Source: Streptomyces sp. CB01580
GTDB taxonomy: Bacteria > Actinomycetota > Actinomycetes > Streptomycetales > Streptomycetaceae
Assembly (NCBI RefSeq): GCF_001905795.1
Contig: NZ_LIXJ01000002.1
Location: 269,834-333,833, forward strand
Length of the DNA stretch: 64,000 nucleotides
Direction: 5' to 3'
Under the pieces are notes generated by a model. The model was not told where the DNA came from, made no database searches, and saw only the letters and a program-made list of their open reading frames with translations. Within the stretch, counting starts at the first letter, position 1. Every line of letters starts with the position of its first letter. Positions 53,910 to 61,366 of this stretch are shown here, one piece after another. A program made the translations under genes and the position numbers.

Positions 53910-55043
53910 TCAGAACTTGTTGCGCGGGGTGATGCCCAGGGACATGCCGGACAGTCCGCGACGGCGGTTGCCGAGCTTGTCCGCGATGGTGCGCAGCGCC
54001 TTGCCCGCAGGGGAGTCGGGGTCGGACAGGACGACCGGCTCGCCCTCGTCGCCGCCCTCGCGCAGCCGCACGTCGATCGGGATGGAGCCGAGCACCGGCA
54101 CCTCCGCGCCGACCGTCCGTGTCAGTCCCTCCGCGACCTTCGCGCCGCCGCCCGTACCGAACACGTCGACCATCTCGCCGCAGTGCGGGCACGGCATGCC
54201 CGACATGTTCTCGACGACACCGGCGATCTTCTGGTGCGTCTGCACGGCGATGGACCCGGCCCGCTCGGCGACCTCGGCCGCCGCCTGCTGCGGCGTCGTG
54301 ACGACGAGGATCTCGGCGTTCGGCACGAGCTGCGCGACCGAGATCGCGATGTCGCCCGTCCCCGGCGGCAGGTCGAGCAGCAGGATGTCCAGGTCGCCCC
54401 AGTACACGTCGGCGAGGAACTGCTGCAGCGCACGGTGCAGCATCGGCCCGCGCCACACCACCGGAGCGTTGCCCGGGGTGAACATGCCGATGGAGATGAC
54501 CTTCACGCCGTTCGCCGACGGCGGCATGATCATGTTCTCGACCTGGGTCGGCTTCCCGCTGGCGCCGAGCATCCGGGGCACGCTGTGGCCGTAGATGTCG
54601 GCGTCCACGACACCGACCTTGAGGCCGTCGGCCGCCATCGCGGCCGCCAGGTTCACCGTGACCGACGACTTGCCGACGCCGCCCTTGCCGGAGGCGACCG
54701 CGTAGACCCGGGTCAGCGAGCCCGGCTTGGCGAACGGCACCTCGCGCTCGGCCGTGCCGCCGCGCAGCGAGGCCGCCAGTTCCTTGCGCTGCTCGTCGCT
54801 CATCACGTCGAGCGTGACGTCGACCCGCGAGACGCCCTCCACGCGGGCGACCGCTTCGGTCACGCTCTTGGTGATCGTCTCGCGCATCGGGCAGCCCGAG
54901 ACCGTGAGATAGACCGTGACAGCGACCGCACCGTCAGCGCCGACCTCGACCGATTTCACCATGCCGAGTTCGGTGATCGGGCGGTGGATCTCCGGGTCGT
55001 TCACCGTCGCCAGTGCCTCGCGCACCGCGTCTTCCGTAGCCAT
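53910..55043 (-). CDS. mrp: Mrp/ApbC-family iron-sulfur cluster carrier
   Basis: 377 aa. Residues 1-90 form a DUF59/MIP18 domain (VNDPEIHRPITELGMV, SGCPMRETI). The ParA/Mrp ATPase has the deviant Walker A VASGKGGVGKSS, LLLDLPPGTGD (Walker B) and the CxxC pair MPCPHCGE that holds the bridging cluster. It builds and transfers Fe-S clusters. The ATG has no Shine-Dalgarno. On the minus strand TACTAT (55050-55055) ends 6 nt upstream, so it may be leaderless. Directly upstream lies a 47-bp triple repeat. Confidence 0.93.
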   Translation of the reverse strand: MATEDAVREALATVNDPEIHRPITELGMVKSVEVGADGAVAVTVYLTVSGCPMRETITKSVTEAVARVEGVSRVDVTLDVMSDEQRKELAASLRGGTAEREVPFAKPGSLTRVYAVASGKGGVGKSSVTVNLAAAMAADGLKVGVVDADIYGHSVPRMLGASGKPTQVENMIMPPSANGVKVISIGMFTPGNAPVVWRGPMLHRALQQFLADVYWGDLDILLLDLPPGTGDIAISVAQLVPNAEILVVTTPQQAAAEVAERAGSIAVQTHQKIAGVVENMSGMPCPHCGEMVDVFGTGGGAKVAEGLTRTVGAEVPVLGSIPIDVRLREGGDEGEPVVLSDPDSPAGKALRTIADKLGNRRRGLSGMSLGITPRNKF

Positions 55044-55056
55044 ACCTCGATAGTAC

Positions 55057-55196
55057 GGGTGCGCGCAGCGCTCGTTGAGGGTGGTGGTGGGCGACGGGCG
55101 GGAGGGTGCGCGCAGCGCTCGTTGAGGGTGGTGGTGGGCGACGGGCGGGAGGGTGCGCGCAGCGCTCGTTGAGGGTGGTGGTGGGCGACGGGCGGG
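55057..55196. repeat. 47-bp perfect tandem repeat, three copies
   Basis: Copies begin at 55057, 55104 and 55151 (GGGTGCGCGCAGCGCTCGTT and so on). No mismatch was seen, and only the last copy lacks one base. The array lies 14-153 nt upstream of the mrp start and fills most of the space to the DUF1003 gene, so it covers the mrp promoter region. Confidence 0.95.
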
Positions 55197-55232
55197 CCTA
55201 CGGCGCCTTTCGCTACGTGCGAGTAGCAGCCC

Positions 55233-55799
55233 TCAGCGGTCTTCGTCACTCCCGTCCGCGTGAGCAGGGGGACGGCCCCGCCGGTCGTCCAGGTACCTGA
55301 CGAGATCCTCCAGTTCGGAGCGGATCCAGTCGCGGGTGGCGACCTCGCCCAGCCCCATCCGCAGGGCCGCGATCTCCCGGGTGAGGAACTCGGTGTCCGC
55401 GATGGAGCGCTCGTTCTGCTTGCGGTCCTGCTCGTAGGTGACCCGGTCGCGGTCGGTCTGCCGGTTCTGCGCGAGCAGGATCAGCGGGGCCGCGTACGAC
55501 GCCTGGAGCGACAGCATGAGCGTCAGGAAGATGAACGGGTACGGGTCGAACCGCCAGGTGGGCGGCGCGAAGACGTTCCACATCAGCCAGGCGAAGATGA
55601 ACAGCGTCATCCAGGCGATGAAGCTCCAGGTGCCCAGGAAACGGGCGATCCGCTCGGAGAGCCGGCCGAAACTCTCGGGGTCGTACTCGGGCAGCAGCCT
55701 CGGCCGCGGGGTCTTCGGCTGGTCCAGCCGGTAGCGGGGTGGGCGCACGATGCCCGAGGCACCGGTCGTCGCGGCCTTCGCGCGGTCCTCACCGGCCAT
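55233..55799 (-). CDS. DUF1003 membrane protein
   Basis: 188 aa. Two membrane helices (FLGTWSFIAWMTLFIFAWLMWNV and PFIFLTLMLSLQASYAAPLILLA) are followed by RQTDRDRVTYEQDRKQNERS, the hallmark of DUF1003. The C-terminal part is helical and charged. ATG 55799 overlaps the end of the MgtE-N gene by 11 bp. It pairs with that gene in many actinobacteria. A role in divalent-cation handling is inferred only from the partner. Confidence 0.92.
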   Translation of the reverse strand: MAGEDRAKAATTGASGIVRPPRYRLDQPKTPRPRLLPEYDPESFGRLSERIARFLGTWSFIAWMTLFIFAWLMWNVFAPPTWRFDPYPFIFLTLMLSLQASYAAPLILLAQNRQTDRDRVTYEQDRKQNERSIADTEFLTREIAALRMGLGEVATRDWIRSELEDLVRYLDDRRGRPPAHADGSDEDR

Positions 55800-57063
55800 G
55801 GGCGGCCTCCCCCTCGCCACGGAAGTCGGTCTCCCGCCAGTCCTCGGGCAGCAGATGGTCGAGCACGTCGTCGACGGTCACCGCGCCGAGCAGCGAACCA
55901 CTCTCGTCCACGACCGGCACCGAGACCAGGTTGTACGCGGCCAGATAGCTCGTCACGGCCGGCAGCGGGGTGTCCGGGGTCAGGGGGACGAGGTCGCTGT
56001 CGACGATCGAACCCACCAGGGCGTACGGCGGGTCCCGCAGCAGCCGCTGGAAGTGCACGGTGCCCAGGTATTTGCCGGTCGGGGTCTCGTCCGGCGACCG
56101 GCACACGTACACCTGCGCGGCGAGCGCCGGGGACAGGTCCGCCTGCCGGACCCGGGCGAGCGCGTCGGCGACCGTCGCGTCCGGCCGCAGGATGATCGGC
56201 TCGGTCGTCATCAGGCCCCCCGCCGTCCGTTCCTCGTACGACATCAGGCGCCGCATGTCCGCCGCGTCGCCCGGGCGCATCAGTGCCAGCAGCCGCTCCT
56301 TGTCCTCCTCGGGCAGCTCGGACAGCAGGTCGGCCGCGTCGTCCGGGTCCATGGCCTCCAGGACGTCGGCCGCGCGCTCCTCCTGGAGCTTGCCGATGAT
56401 CTCCACCTGGTCGTCCCCGGGCAGCTCCTCCAGGACGTCGGCGAGCCGCTCGTCGTCGAGCGCGGCGGCGACCTCCGACCGACGCTTCGGCGACAGGTGG
56501 TGCAGCGCGTTCGCCACGTCGGTCGGGCGCAGCCGCTCGAACGTGGCGACCAGGGTCTCGGCGCCCTGCCCCTCCTCCTCCAGCGAGAACCCGCTGACCG
56601 CCGACCACTCGACCGTCAGCGTCTCTCCCTTGCGCCGCAGGGCCCCGCCCCGGCCCCTGCGCACGAAGTACTTGTCGATCTCCCAGTCGCGGCGGGCCGG
56701 CAGCTGCTGGATGGCGACGTCGAGGACGGTGACCTCCTCGCCGGTCTCCACGAGCCGGACGCGCCGGTCCAGGAATTCGCCGAGCACCAGCCGCTCGGTC
56801 GGGCGCTGCTCGAAACGGCGCATGTTGACCACGCCGGTGGTGATGACCTGACCGGACTCGATCCCCGTGACACGGGTCATCGGAACGAAGATCCGGCGCC
56901 TGGTCAGCACCTCGACGACGAGACCGAGCAGCCGGGGCGGACGCCCGCCGACGCGCAGCATCGCGACCAGGTCGCGCACCCGGCCCACCTGGTCGCCGGT
57001 GGGGTCGAAGACCGGGACGCCGGCGAGATGCGAGACGAAGACCCTGGGGGCGCCTGCCGCCAT
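55789..57063 (-). CDS. soluble MgtE-N/CBS-domain protein with PRC barrel
   Basis: 424 aa without a membrane domain. Residues about 8-80 form a PRC-barrel-like segment (GVPVFDPTGDQVGRVRDLVA), 160-270 are MgtE N-domain repeats (PTDVANALHHLSPKRRSEVAAAL, DDERLADVLEELPGDDQVEIIGKL), and two CBS domains follow (MTTEPIILRPDATVADALARV, LVSVPVVDESGSLLGAVTVDDVLDHLL). This is the cytoplasmic Mg sensor of MgtE channels without the channel. It may act through its DUF1003 partner. ATG 57063 has AAGGAG upstream. Rv1232c is the positional homologue. Confidence 0.9.
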   Translation of the reverse strand: MAAGAPRVFVSHLAGVPVFDPTGDQVGRVRDLVAMLRVGGRPPRLLGLVVEVLTRRRIFVPMTRVTGIESGQVITTGVVNMRRFEQRPTERLVLGEFLDRRVRLVETGEEVTVLDVAIQQLPARRDWEIDKYFVRRGRGGALRRKGETLTVEWSAVSGFSLEEEGQGAETLVATFERLRPTDVANALHHLSPKRRSEVAAALDDERLADVLEELPGDDQVEIIGKLQEERAADVLEAMDPDDAADLLSELPEEDKERLLALMRPGDAADMRRLMSYEERTAGGLMTTEPIILRPDATVADALARVRQADLSPALAAQVYVCRSPDETPTGKYLGTVHFQRLLRDPPYALVGSIVDSDLVPLTPDTPLPAVTSYLAAYNLVSVPVVDESGSLLGAVTVDDVLDHLLPEDWRETDFRGEGEAAHGR

Positions 57064-57381
57064 GGTGCGTCTCCTTCTTCCGTCTCCTCCGGGGACGACG
57101 ACTCCGACCGGGAACGGTTCCGGTCGGGTACGACTCCGGCGCGTACGGCTTCGCGATCTCTTCCGTGTACGACTTCGTCGTCCAGCCTGTTTGGCCGTCA
57201 ATCATCCGTTATGACGGGATCAGGCTAGCCCGTGCCGCTCCGTGTCGCTCCGGCGGAGCGGTCCGTACGACTCCCTGCCGGACGGTGTGATCGGCACGGG
57301 TACGCTGCGGTCTGCCACCCCGCCACGCAGGTGAACCGCCGCACGGGTGAACCGCCACGCAGATGAGAGGCAGTGCGTCCA

Positions 57382-58146
57382 GTGACCGATTCCGTGCCGC
57401 CCGCCCGGGCCCGACGCCGGACCGCCTTCGGCGTCGTGCTCTGCGCGGGGCTGTCCGTCGCCCTCACGGCATGCGCGGGCGAGGACCCGGACAAGGGGAC
57501 CAACGGCGTCGGCAAGCTCTCCGCCGAGCGGATCGAGAAGAAGGCCCAGTCCGCCGCGGACGGCGCCGACGCGGTGCACCTCGCGGGGACGCTGGTCGGC
57601 AAGGACGGCACGTACAAGCTGGACATGCGGCTCAACGACAAGGGCGGCACCGGCTCCGTCGCCTCGAAGGACAGCACCTTCGAGCTGCTGCGGATCGGTG
57701 ACGAGCTCTACCTCAAGGCGAGCGCCGCGTTCTGGAGCCACGAGGAGAAGCCCGGGGCGGACCCTGCGGCGGGCGGGGACGCCGCCGACAAGCTCCAGAA
57801 CAAGTACGTCAAGGTGCCGCAGGACGATCCCACGTACAAGCAGCTGCGCGGATTCACGGACAAGAAGACCCTGCTCGACGGGGTGCTCACGCTGCACGGC
57901 ACGCTCAACAAGGGCGACCGGACGAAGATCGGGCAGGTCCGCACCGTCCAGATCACGGGCGGCAAGGGCGAGGGCGGCACGCTCGACGTCGCCCTGGAGG
58001 GCACGCCGTACCCGCTGCGGTTCGCACGCGGCGGAGGCGGCGGGACCGTGACGCTGTCGGACTGGGGCCGGGAATTCCCGCTGGAGGCGCCGACGGAGCG
58101 GGACACGGTCGACTACGGCAAGCAGTTGCCCAGGACATCGCCCTGA
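57382..58146 (+). CDS. secreted lipoprotein, LppX/LprG-like
   Basis: About 254 aa. Lipobox LTAC (cysteine near residue 32), then a charged stretch and repeated beta strands (DAVHLAGTLVGKDGTYKLDM, STFELLRIGDELYLKASAAFW). The pattern is that of the LppX/LprAFG lipoproteins, which have a hydrophobic pocket and carry lipids to the outer surface. GTG 57382 has GAGAGG 11 nt upstream, and a GTG at 57373 is only 2 nt from it. The C-terminal third contains a Gly-rich loop. Lipid-carrier function is inferred from family resemblance. Confidence 0.8.
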   Translation: MTDSVPPARARRRTAFGVVLCAGLSVALTACAGEDPDKGTNGVGKLSAERIEKKAQSAADGADAVHLAGTLVGKDGTYKLDMRLNDKGGTGSVASKDSTFELLRIGDELYLKASAAFWSHEEKPGADPAAGGDAADKLQNKYVKVPQDDPTYKQLRGFTDKKTLLDGVLTLHGTLNKGDRTKIGQVRTVQITGGKGEGGTLDVALEGTPYPLRFARGGGGGTVTLSDWGREFPLEAPTERDTVDYGKQLPRTSP

Positions 58147-58269
58147 ACCCGGTCCGGGCCCGATGCCCGTCACGCGCGCGGTACGGGACGGCCGGGGGCG
58201 CGCCCGGCGTTCGCCGCATGCGCGGCAGGGGGCGAGGCGCGGGTCCGGGGCAGGCACCCACGCCGACGA

Positions 58270-58791
58270 TCAGCCCTTGCGCCCGCGCTTCAGCAGCCGC
58301 GGCAGCCCGGCCGGCACCGGCCGTCGGGTGGTCGCGGGCGTCGGCAGCGGCGCCGCGGCCAGCGAGCCGTCCGGCAGCCGGGTGCGGACCTCGCCGGGGA
58401 CCAGGCGCAGCACCCGGCACTCACGCGCCCACCGCTCCGGCATGTGCTCGGCGTCCGGTGCGTTCAGCCGCTTGTTCCTGAGTTCGCCGACGGCGGCCTC
58501 CCACTCCTCGGAGTGCGGCGCCGGCTCCGTCACGGTGGCCGTCCAGGCGACCAGTCGGCCGCCCTTGTCCTTGCTGCGCACGGTCACCTCGGCGGTGGAC
58601 CCGTCGATGAGACCGGCCGGGAACGGCTGCTCGCCCGGGCCGTCGCCCACCAGATACACCGCGCCCTCGTGCCACACATGCCACAGGGCCCGGGCGGGGC
58701 CGGTGCCCCGCACCCAGACGAGACCGGACTTCTTGGTGGCCTCCTCGACCAGGGCCCGGTCCAACGGCGCGTCGGCGACAGCAGCAGTCAT
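58270..58791 (-). CDS. conserved hypothetical protein, 173 aa
   Basis: Compact cytoplasmic protein beginning with ALVEEATKKSGLVWVRGTGP, with beta strands (AVYLVGDGPGEQPFP, AEVTVRSKDKGGRLVAWTATV) and a Pro/Arg-rich C-terminus. No known catalytic motif. The fold resembles PNPOx-like split barrels, but this is weak. ATG 58791 lies 7 nt after TAGAAT (58799-58804 on the minus strand), and no ribosome-binding site is present, so the mRNA is probably leaderless. It converges with the lipoprotein gene. Confidence 0.75.
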   Translation of the reverse strand: MTAAVADAPLDRALVEEATKKSGLVWVRGTGPARALWHVWHEGAVYLVGDGPGEQPFPAGLIDGSTAEVTVRSKDKGGRLVAWTATVTEPAPHSEEWEAAVGELRNKRLNAPDAEHMPERWARECRVLRLVPGEVRTRLPDGSLAAAPLPTPATTRRPVPAGLPRLLKRGRKG

Positions 58792-58980
58792 GACCCGAAT
58801 TCTATTCGCAAACCGGGGACGGCCCCTGATGGGACGGCGGTTTTGGAGCCGACGGCAGCGACGGCCGGCTCCGGAGGAGGTGGTGCCGGTGACGGTCCGC
58901 CCCGGAAGCGGTGGCCGCCGGAGCCGGTGACGCGGGTCTGCGGCCGGCCGTGCGACCGGGCGTCCCCGGAGCCGGTGACG

Positions 58981-59131
58981 CGTGCCCGGAGCCGGCCCGC
59001 CGCGCCTCGACGTGCCCGGAGCCGGGCCTGTGCGCCTTGAGCATGCCCGGAGCCGGGCCTGTGCGCCTTGAGCATGCCCGGAGCCGGGCCCGTGCGCCTG
59101 AGCGTGCTCAGAGCCAGCCGTTGCGCTTGAG
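58981..59131. repeat. degenerate 30-31-bp tandem repeats grown from the 3' end of corA
   Basis: Units start at 58981, 59011, 59042, 59073 and 59103 (core CRTGCCCGGAGCCGGGCC, then TGTGCGCCTTGAG). The last unit, 59103-59131, lies over the corA stop and its final codons, so the array looks like copies of the gene's own end, progressively diverged. Looser copies reach back to about 58895. Otherwise the region 58800-59107 has no gene. Confidence 0.75.
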
Positions 59132-60223
59132 CGTGCGGTGGATCGAGAAGCAGACCACCCCGATGACGCCCAGCACCATCGGATAGCCGTACTTCCACTC
59201 CAGCTCGGGCATGTGGTCGAAGTTCATGCCGTAGACGCCGCAGATCATCGTCGGCACGGCGACGATGGCCGCCCAGGACGTGATCTTGCGCATGTCCTCG
59301 TTCTGCGCGACGGTCGCCTGCGCGAGGCTGGCCTGGAGGATCGAGTTCAGCAGTTCGTCGAAGCCGATGACCTCTTCGTGCACCCGTGCCAGATGGTCGG
59401 CGACGTCGCGGAAGTACTTCTGGATGTCGGGGTCGATGAGCCGCATCGGCCGTTCGCTCAGCAGCTGCATCGGCCGCAGCAGCGGCGAGACGGCCCGCTT
59501 GAATTGCAGGACCTCACGCTTGAGCTGGTAGATCCGGCCCGCGTCCGAGCCGCGCGGACTGCCCTTCGCGGGGGTGGAGAAGACCTCGGTCTCCACCTCG
59601 TCGATGTCCTCCTGCACGGCACCCGCCACCGCGATGTAGCCGTCGACCACGTGGTCCGCGAGGGAGTGCAGGACCGCGGAGGGGCCCTTGGCCAGCAGTT
59701 CGGGTTCGTCCTGGAGCCGGTGCCGCAGCGCGCGGAGCGAGCCGTGGCCGCCGTGCCGGACGGTGATGACGAAGTCCCGGCCGGTGAAGCACATCACCTC
59801 GCCGGTCTCCACGACCTCGCTGGTCGCGGTGAGTTCGGCGTGCTCGACGTAGTGGATGGTCTTGAAGACGGTGAACAGCGTGTCGTCGTACCGCTCCAGC
59901 TTCGGCCGCTGGTGGGCGTGGACCGCGTCCTCGACGGCGAGCGGGTGGAGGCCGAACTCCCGGGCGATACCGGCGAATTCCTCCTCGGTCGGCTCGTGCA
60001 GACCGATCCAGGCGAAGCCGCCCGACTTCCGTACCTGGAGCATCGCCTCGTGCGGGGTGCGGCAGGCGCCGCCCTCCACCCTGCGGCCGTCGCGGTAGAC
60101 CGCGCAGTCCACGACCGCGCTGGAGGCGGACGGGTCGCGAGTGGTGTCGTAGACGTGGTGAATGGCGTTGTTCCTGCGCAGGGACGGGCGCACGGCGGCG
60201 CGCAGATCGCGGATCATCGACAT
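59108..60223 (-). CDS. corA: magnesium/cobalt transporter CorA
   Basis: 371 aa. A long cytoplasmic N-terminal domain leads to two C-terminal membrane helices with the pore motif GMN in CGVYGMNFDHMPELEWKYGY, and the end RTLKRNGWL. It takes up Mg2+ in pentamers, driven by membrane potential. ATG 60223 has AAGGAG 8 nt upstream. Frames upstream to 60322 lack support. It lies apart from the MgtE-N/DUF1003 pair but in the same conserved stretch. The 3' end participates in a tandem repeat array. Confidence 0.95.
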   Translation of the reverse strand: MSMIRDLRAAVRPSLRRNNAIHHVYDTTRDPSASSAVVDCAVYRDGRRVEGGACRTPHEAMLQVRKSGGFAWIGLHEPTEEEFAGIAREFGLHPLAVEDAVHAHQRPKLERYDDTLFTVFKTIHYVEHAELTATSEVVETGEVMCFTGRDFVITVRHGGHGSLRALRHRLQDEPELLAKGPSAVLHSLADHVVDGYIAVAGAVQEDIDEVETEVFSTPAKGSPRGSDAGRIYQLKREVLQFKRAVSPLLRPMQLLSERPMRLIDPDIQKYFRDVADHLARVHEEVIGFDELLNSILQASLAQATVAQNEDMRKITSWAAIVAVPTMICGVYGMNFDHMPELEWKYGYPMVLGVIGVVCFSIHRTLKRNGWL

Positions 60224-60632
60224 GGCTGACTCCTTCACGGAGGGCCGTCGTCGGGCGCGTGGAACAGCCCGGAACGAGGACGTGGGACCACGTCCGCAAA
60301 GCGGGCGGCACCGGAACGACACGAGGACGGCGGTCGCTACGGACAGGCAGAAAAGGGGTGCTCTTCCGTCGTACGCGATGCCTTGACCCCTGACCGGGAA
60401 GGCTTCAGATCACCGGGGAGAGAGTGTGGGGCGGAAGAGCGGTCGTACTGCACGATCGACTTCGATCCATGGCAGCCCCACCTCCTCCAGCCGGTCCCCC
60501 GTGGGGGATGACGTGTCGTCGGGACCGAGAGGAACGCTTCTGCGTTACGCCCCGACCAGCGGCCAACACTATCAGCCGCCCGAGGGTCAATCCCTTACTT
60601 TGCCCATTCCATACGCGTCCTATGCTCGCTGG
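60224..60632. promoter_or_regulatory. divergent region between corA and the SUFU-domain gene
   Basis: About 410 bp. TTGCCC (60600-60605) and TATGCT (60621-60626) with a 15-nt spacer give a likely promoter for the gene at 60633, whose ATG starts 6 nt later. The corA side has no clear box. No magnesium riboswitch (M-box) signature was recognised. Confidence 0.45.
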
Positions 60633-61253
60633 ATGGGAGAAATTCTTGCTCTGGTCGAGGCCCGGCTGCTGACGGCCCTCGGCGAACCGGACGCGCGGGC
60701 CGCGGTGATCTTTCTCGGTACCGACCGGATCGAGGTGCTCCGCTTCATCGACGGCGATGTGGTGCGCTACGCCACGCTCGGCATGTCCGCGCACCCCATG
60801 ACGGATCCGACCGCCACCCTCGTGGACCCGGTGAAGGGCCCGCGCGCCGAACTGCTGCTGTCCGTGCGCGCCGGACTCGCCGACACCGACAAGGTGCTGC
60901 GCCCGCTGGCGGTGCTGGCCGCCTCCCCGCAGGTCGAGGGGGTGATCGTGGCGCCCGGCGCCTCGCTGGAGACCGGTGAACCGCTCTGGCCCGGGGCGCC
61001 GTTCAGCTCCGTGCTGGTCGCCGAGCCGGGCGGTCTGGTCGAGGACCTGGACCTGGACCCTGGCCCGGACGCGGGGGCGAACGCACCGGGCCCCGGGACG
61101 GGCCCGGTGCGGTTCCTGCCGCTGCTGCCGATGACGGCCAACGAGGCCGCGTGGAAGCGGGTCCGCGGCGCGCAGGCGCTCCAGGAGCGGTGGCTCTCGC
61201 ACGGCACGGACCTGCGGGACCCGCTGCGTGGCTCCGTACCGCTGGACGTTTAG
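60633..61253 (+). CDS. suppressor-of-fused (SUFU) domain protein
   Basis: 206 aa. The bacterial SUFU-like pattern is seen throughout: AVIFLGTDRIEVLRFIDGDV, RYATLGMSAHPM, GPRAELLLSVRAG, LRPLAVLAASPQVEGVIVAPGA, and VRFLPLLPMTANEAAWKRVRGAQALQERW. In animals SUFU restrains Gli transcription factors. In bacteria such domains occur in toxin-immunity and unknown contexts. No toxin gene is next to it. The upstream frame (60426) is noncoding. The message is probably leaderless. Confidence 0.85.
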   Translation: MGEILALVEARLLTALGEPDARAAVIFLGTDRIEVLRFIDGDVVRYATLGMSAHPMTDPTATLVDPVKGPRAELLLSVRAGLADTDKVLRPLAVLAASPQVEGVIVAPGASLETGEPLWPGAPFSSVLVAEPGGLVEDLDLDPGPDAGANAPGPGTGPVRFLPLLPMTANEAAWKRVRGAQALQERWLSHGTDLRDPLRGSVPLDV

Positions 61254-61293
61254 CGCCCGTACCGGGCCCGTGCGCGTGGCCCGGTCGGCACGA

Positions 61294-61335
61294 GGCCCCG
61301 CCCACGACTGGGAGAAGGGAGTCGCGGGCGGGGCC
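61294..61335. terminator. bidirectional terminator (SUFU gene / MFS gene)
   Basis: GGCCCCGCCCACGACT pairs with AGTCGCGGGCGGGGCC (one mismatch, 10-nt loop), between convergent genes. Confidence 0.8.
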
Positions 61336-61366
61336 GAAGGGGACGGGCCCGGGGGTGTGACGGCGT

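Noticed and set aside
55057..55196. CRISPR array
   Set aside because: The repeat units are contiguous without spacers, only three copies, and no cas genes are present.
58981..59131. CRISPR-like array of 30-bp units
   Set aside because: The units are tandem and degenerate without unique spacers and derive from the corA end.
60224..60632. Magnesium riboswitch upstream of corA
   Set aside because: I looked for conserved M-box or ykoK features and saw none. The region contains promoter-like elements for the opposite gene only.
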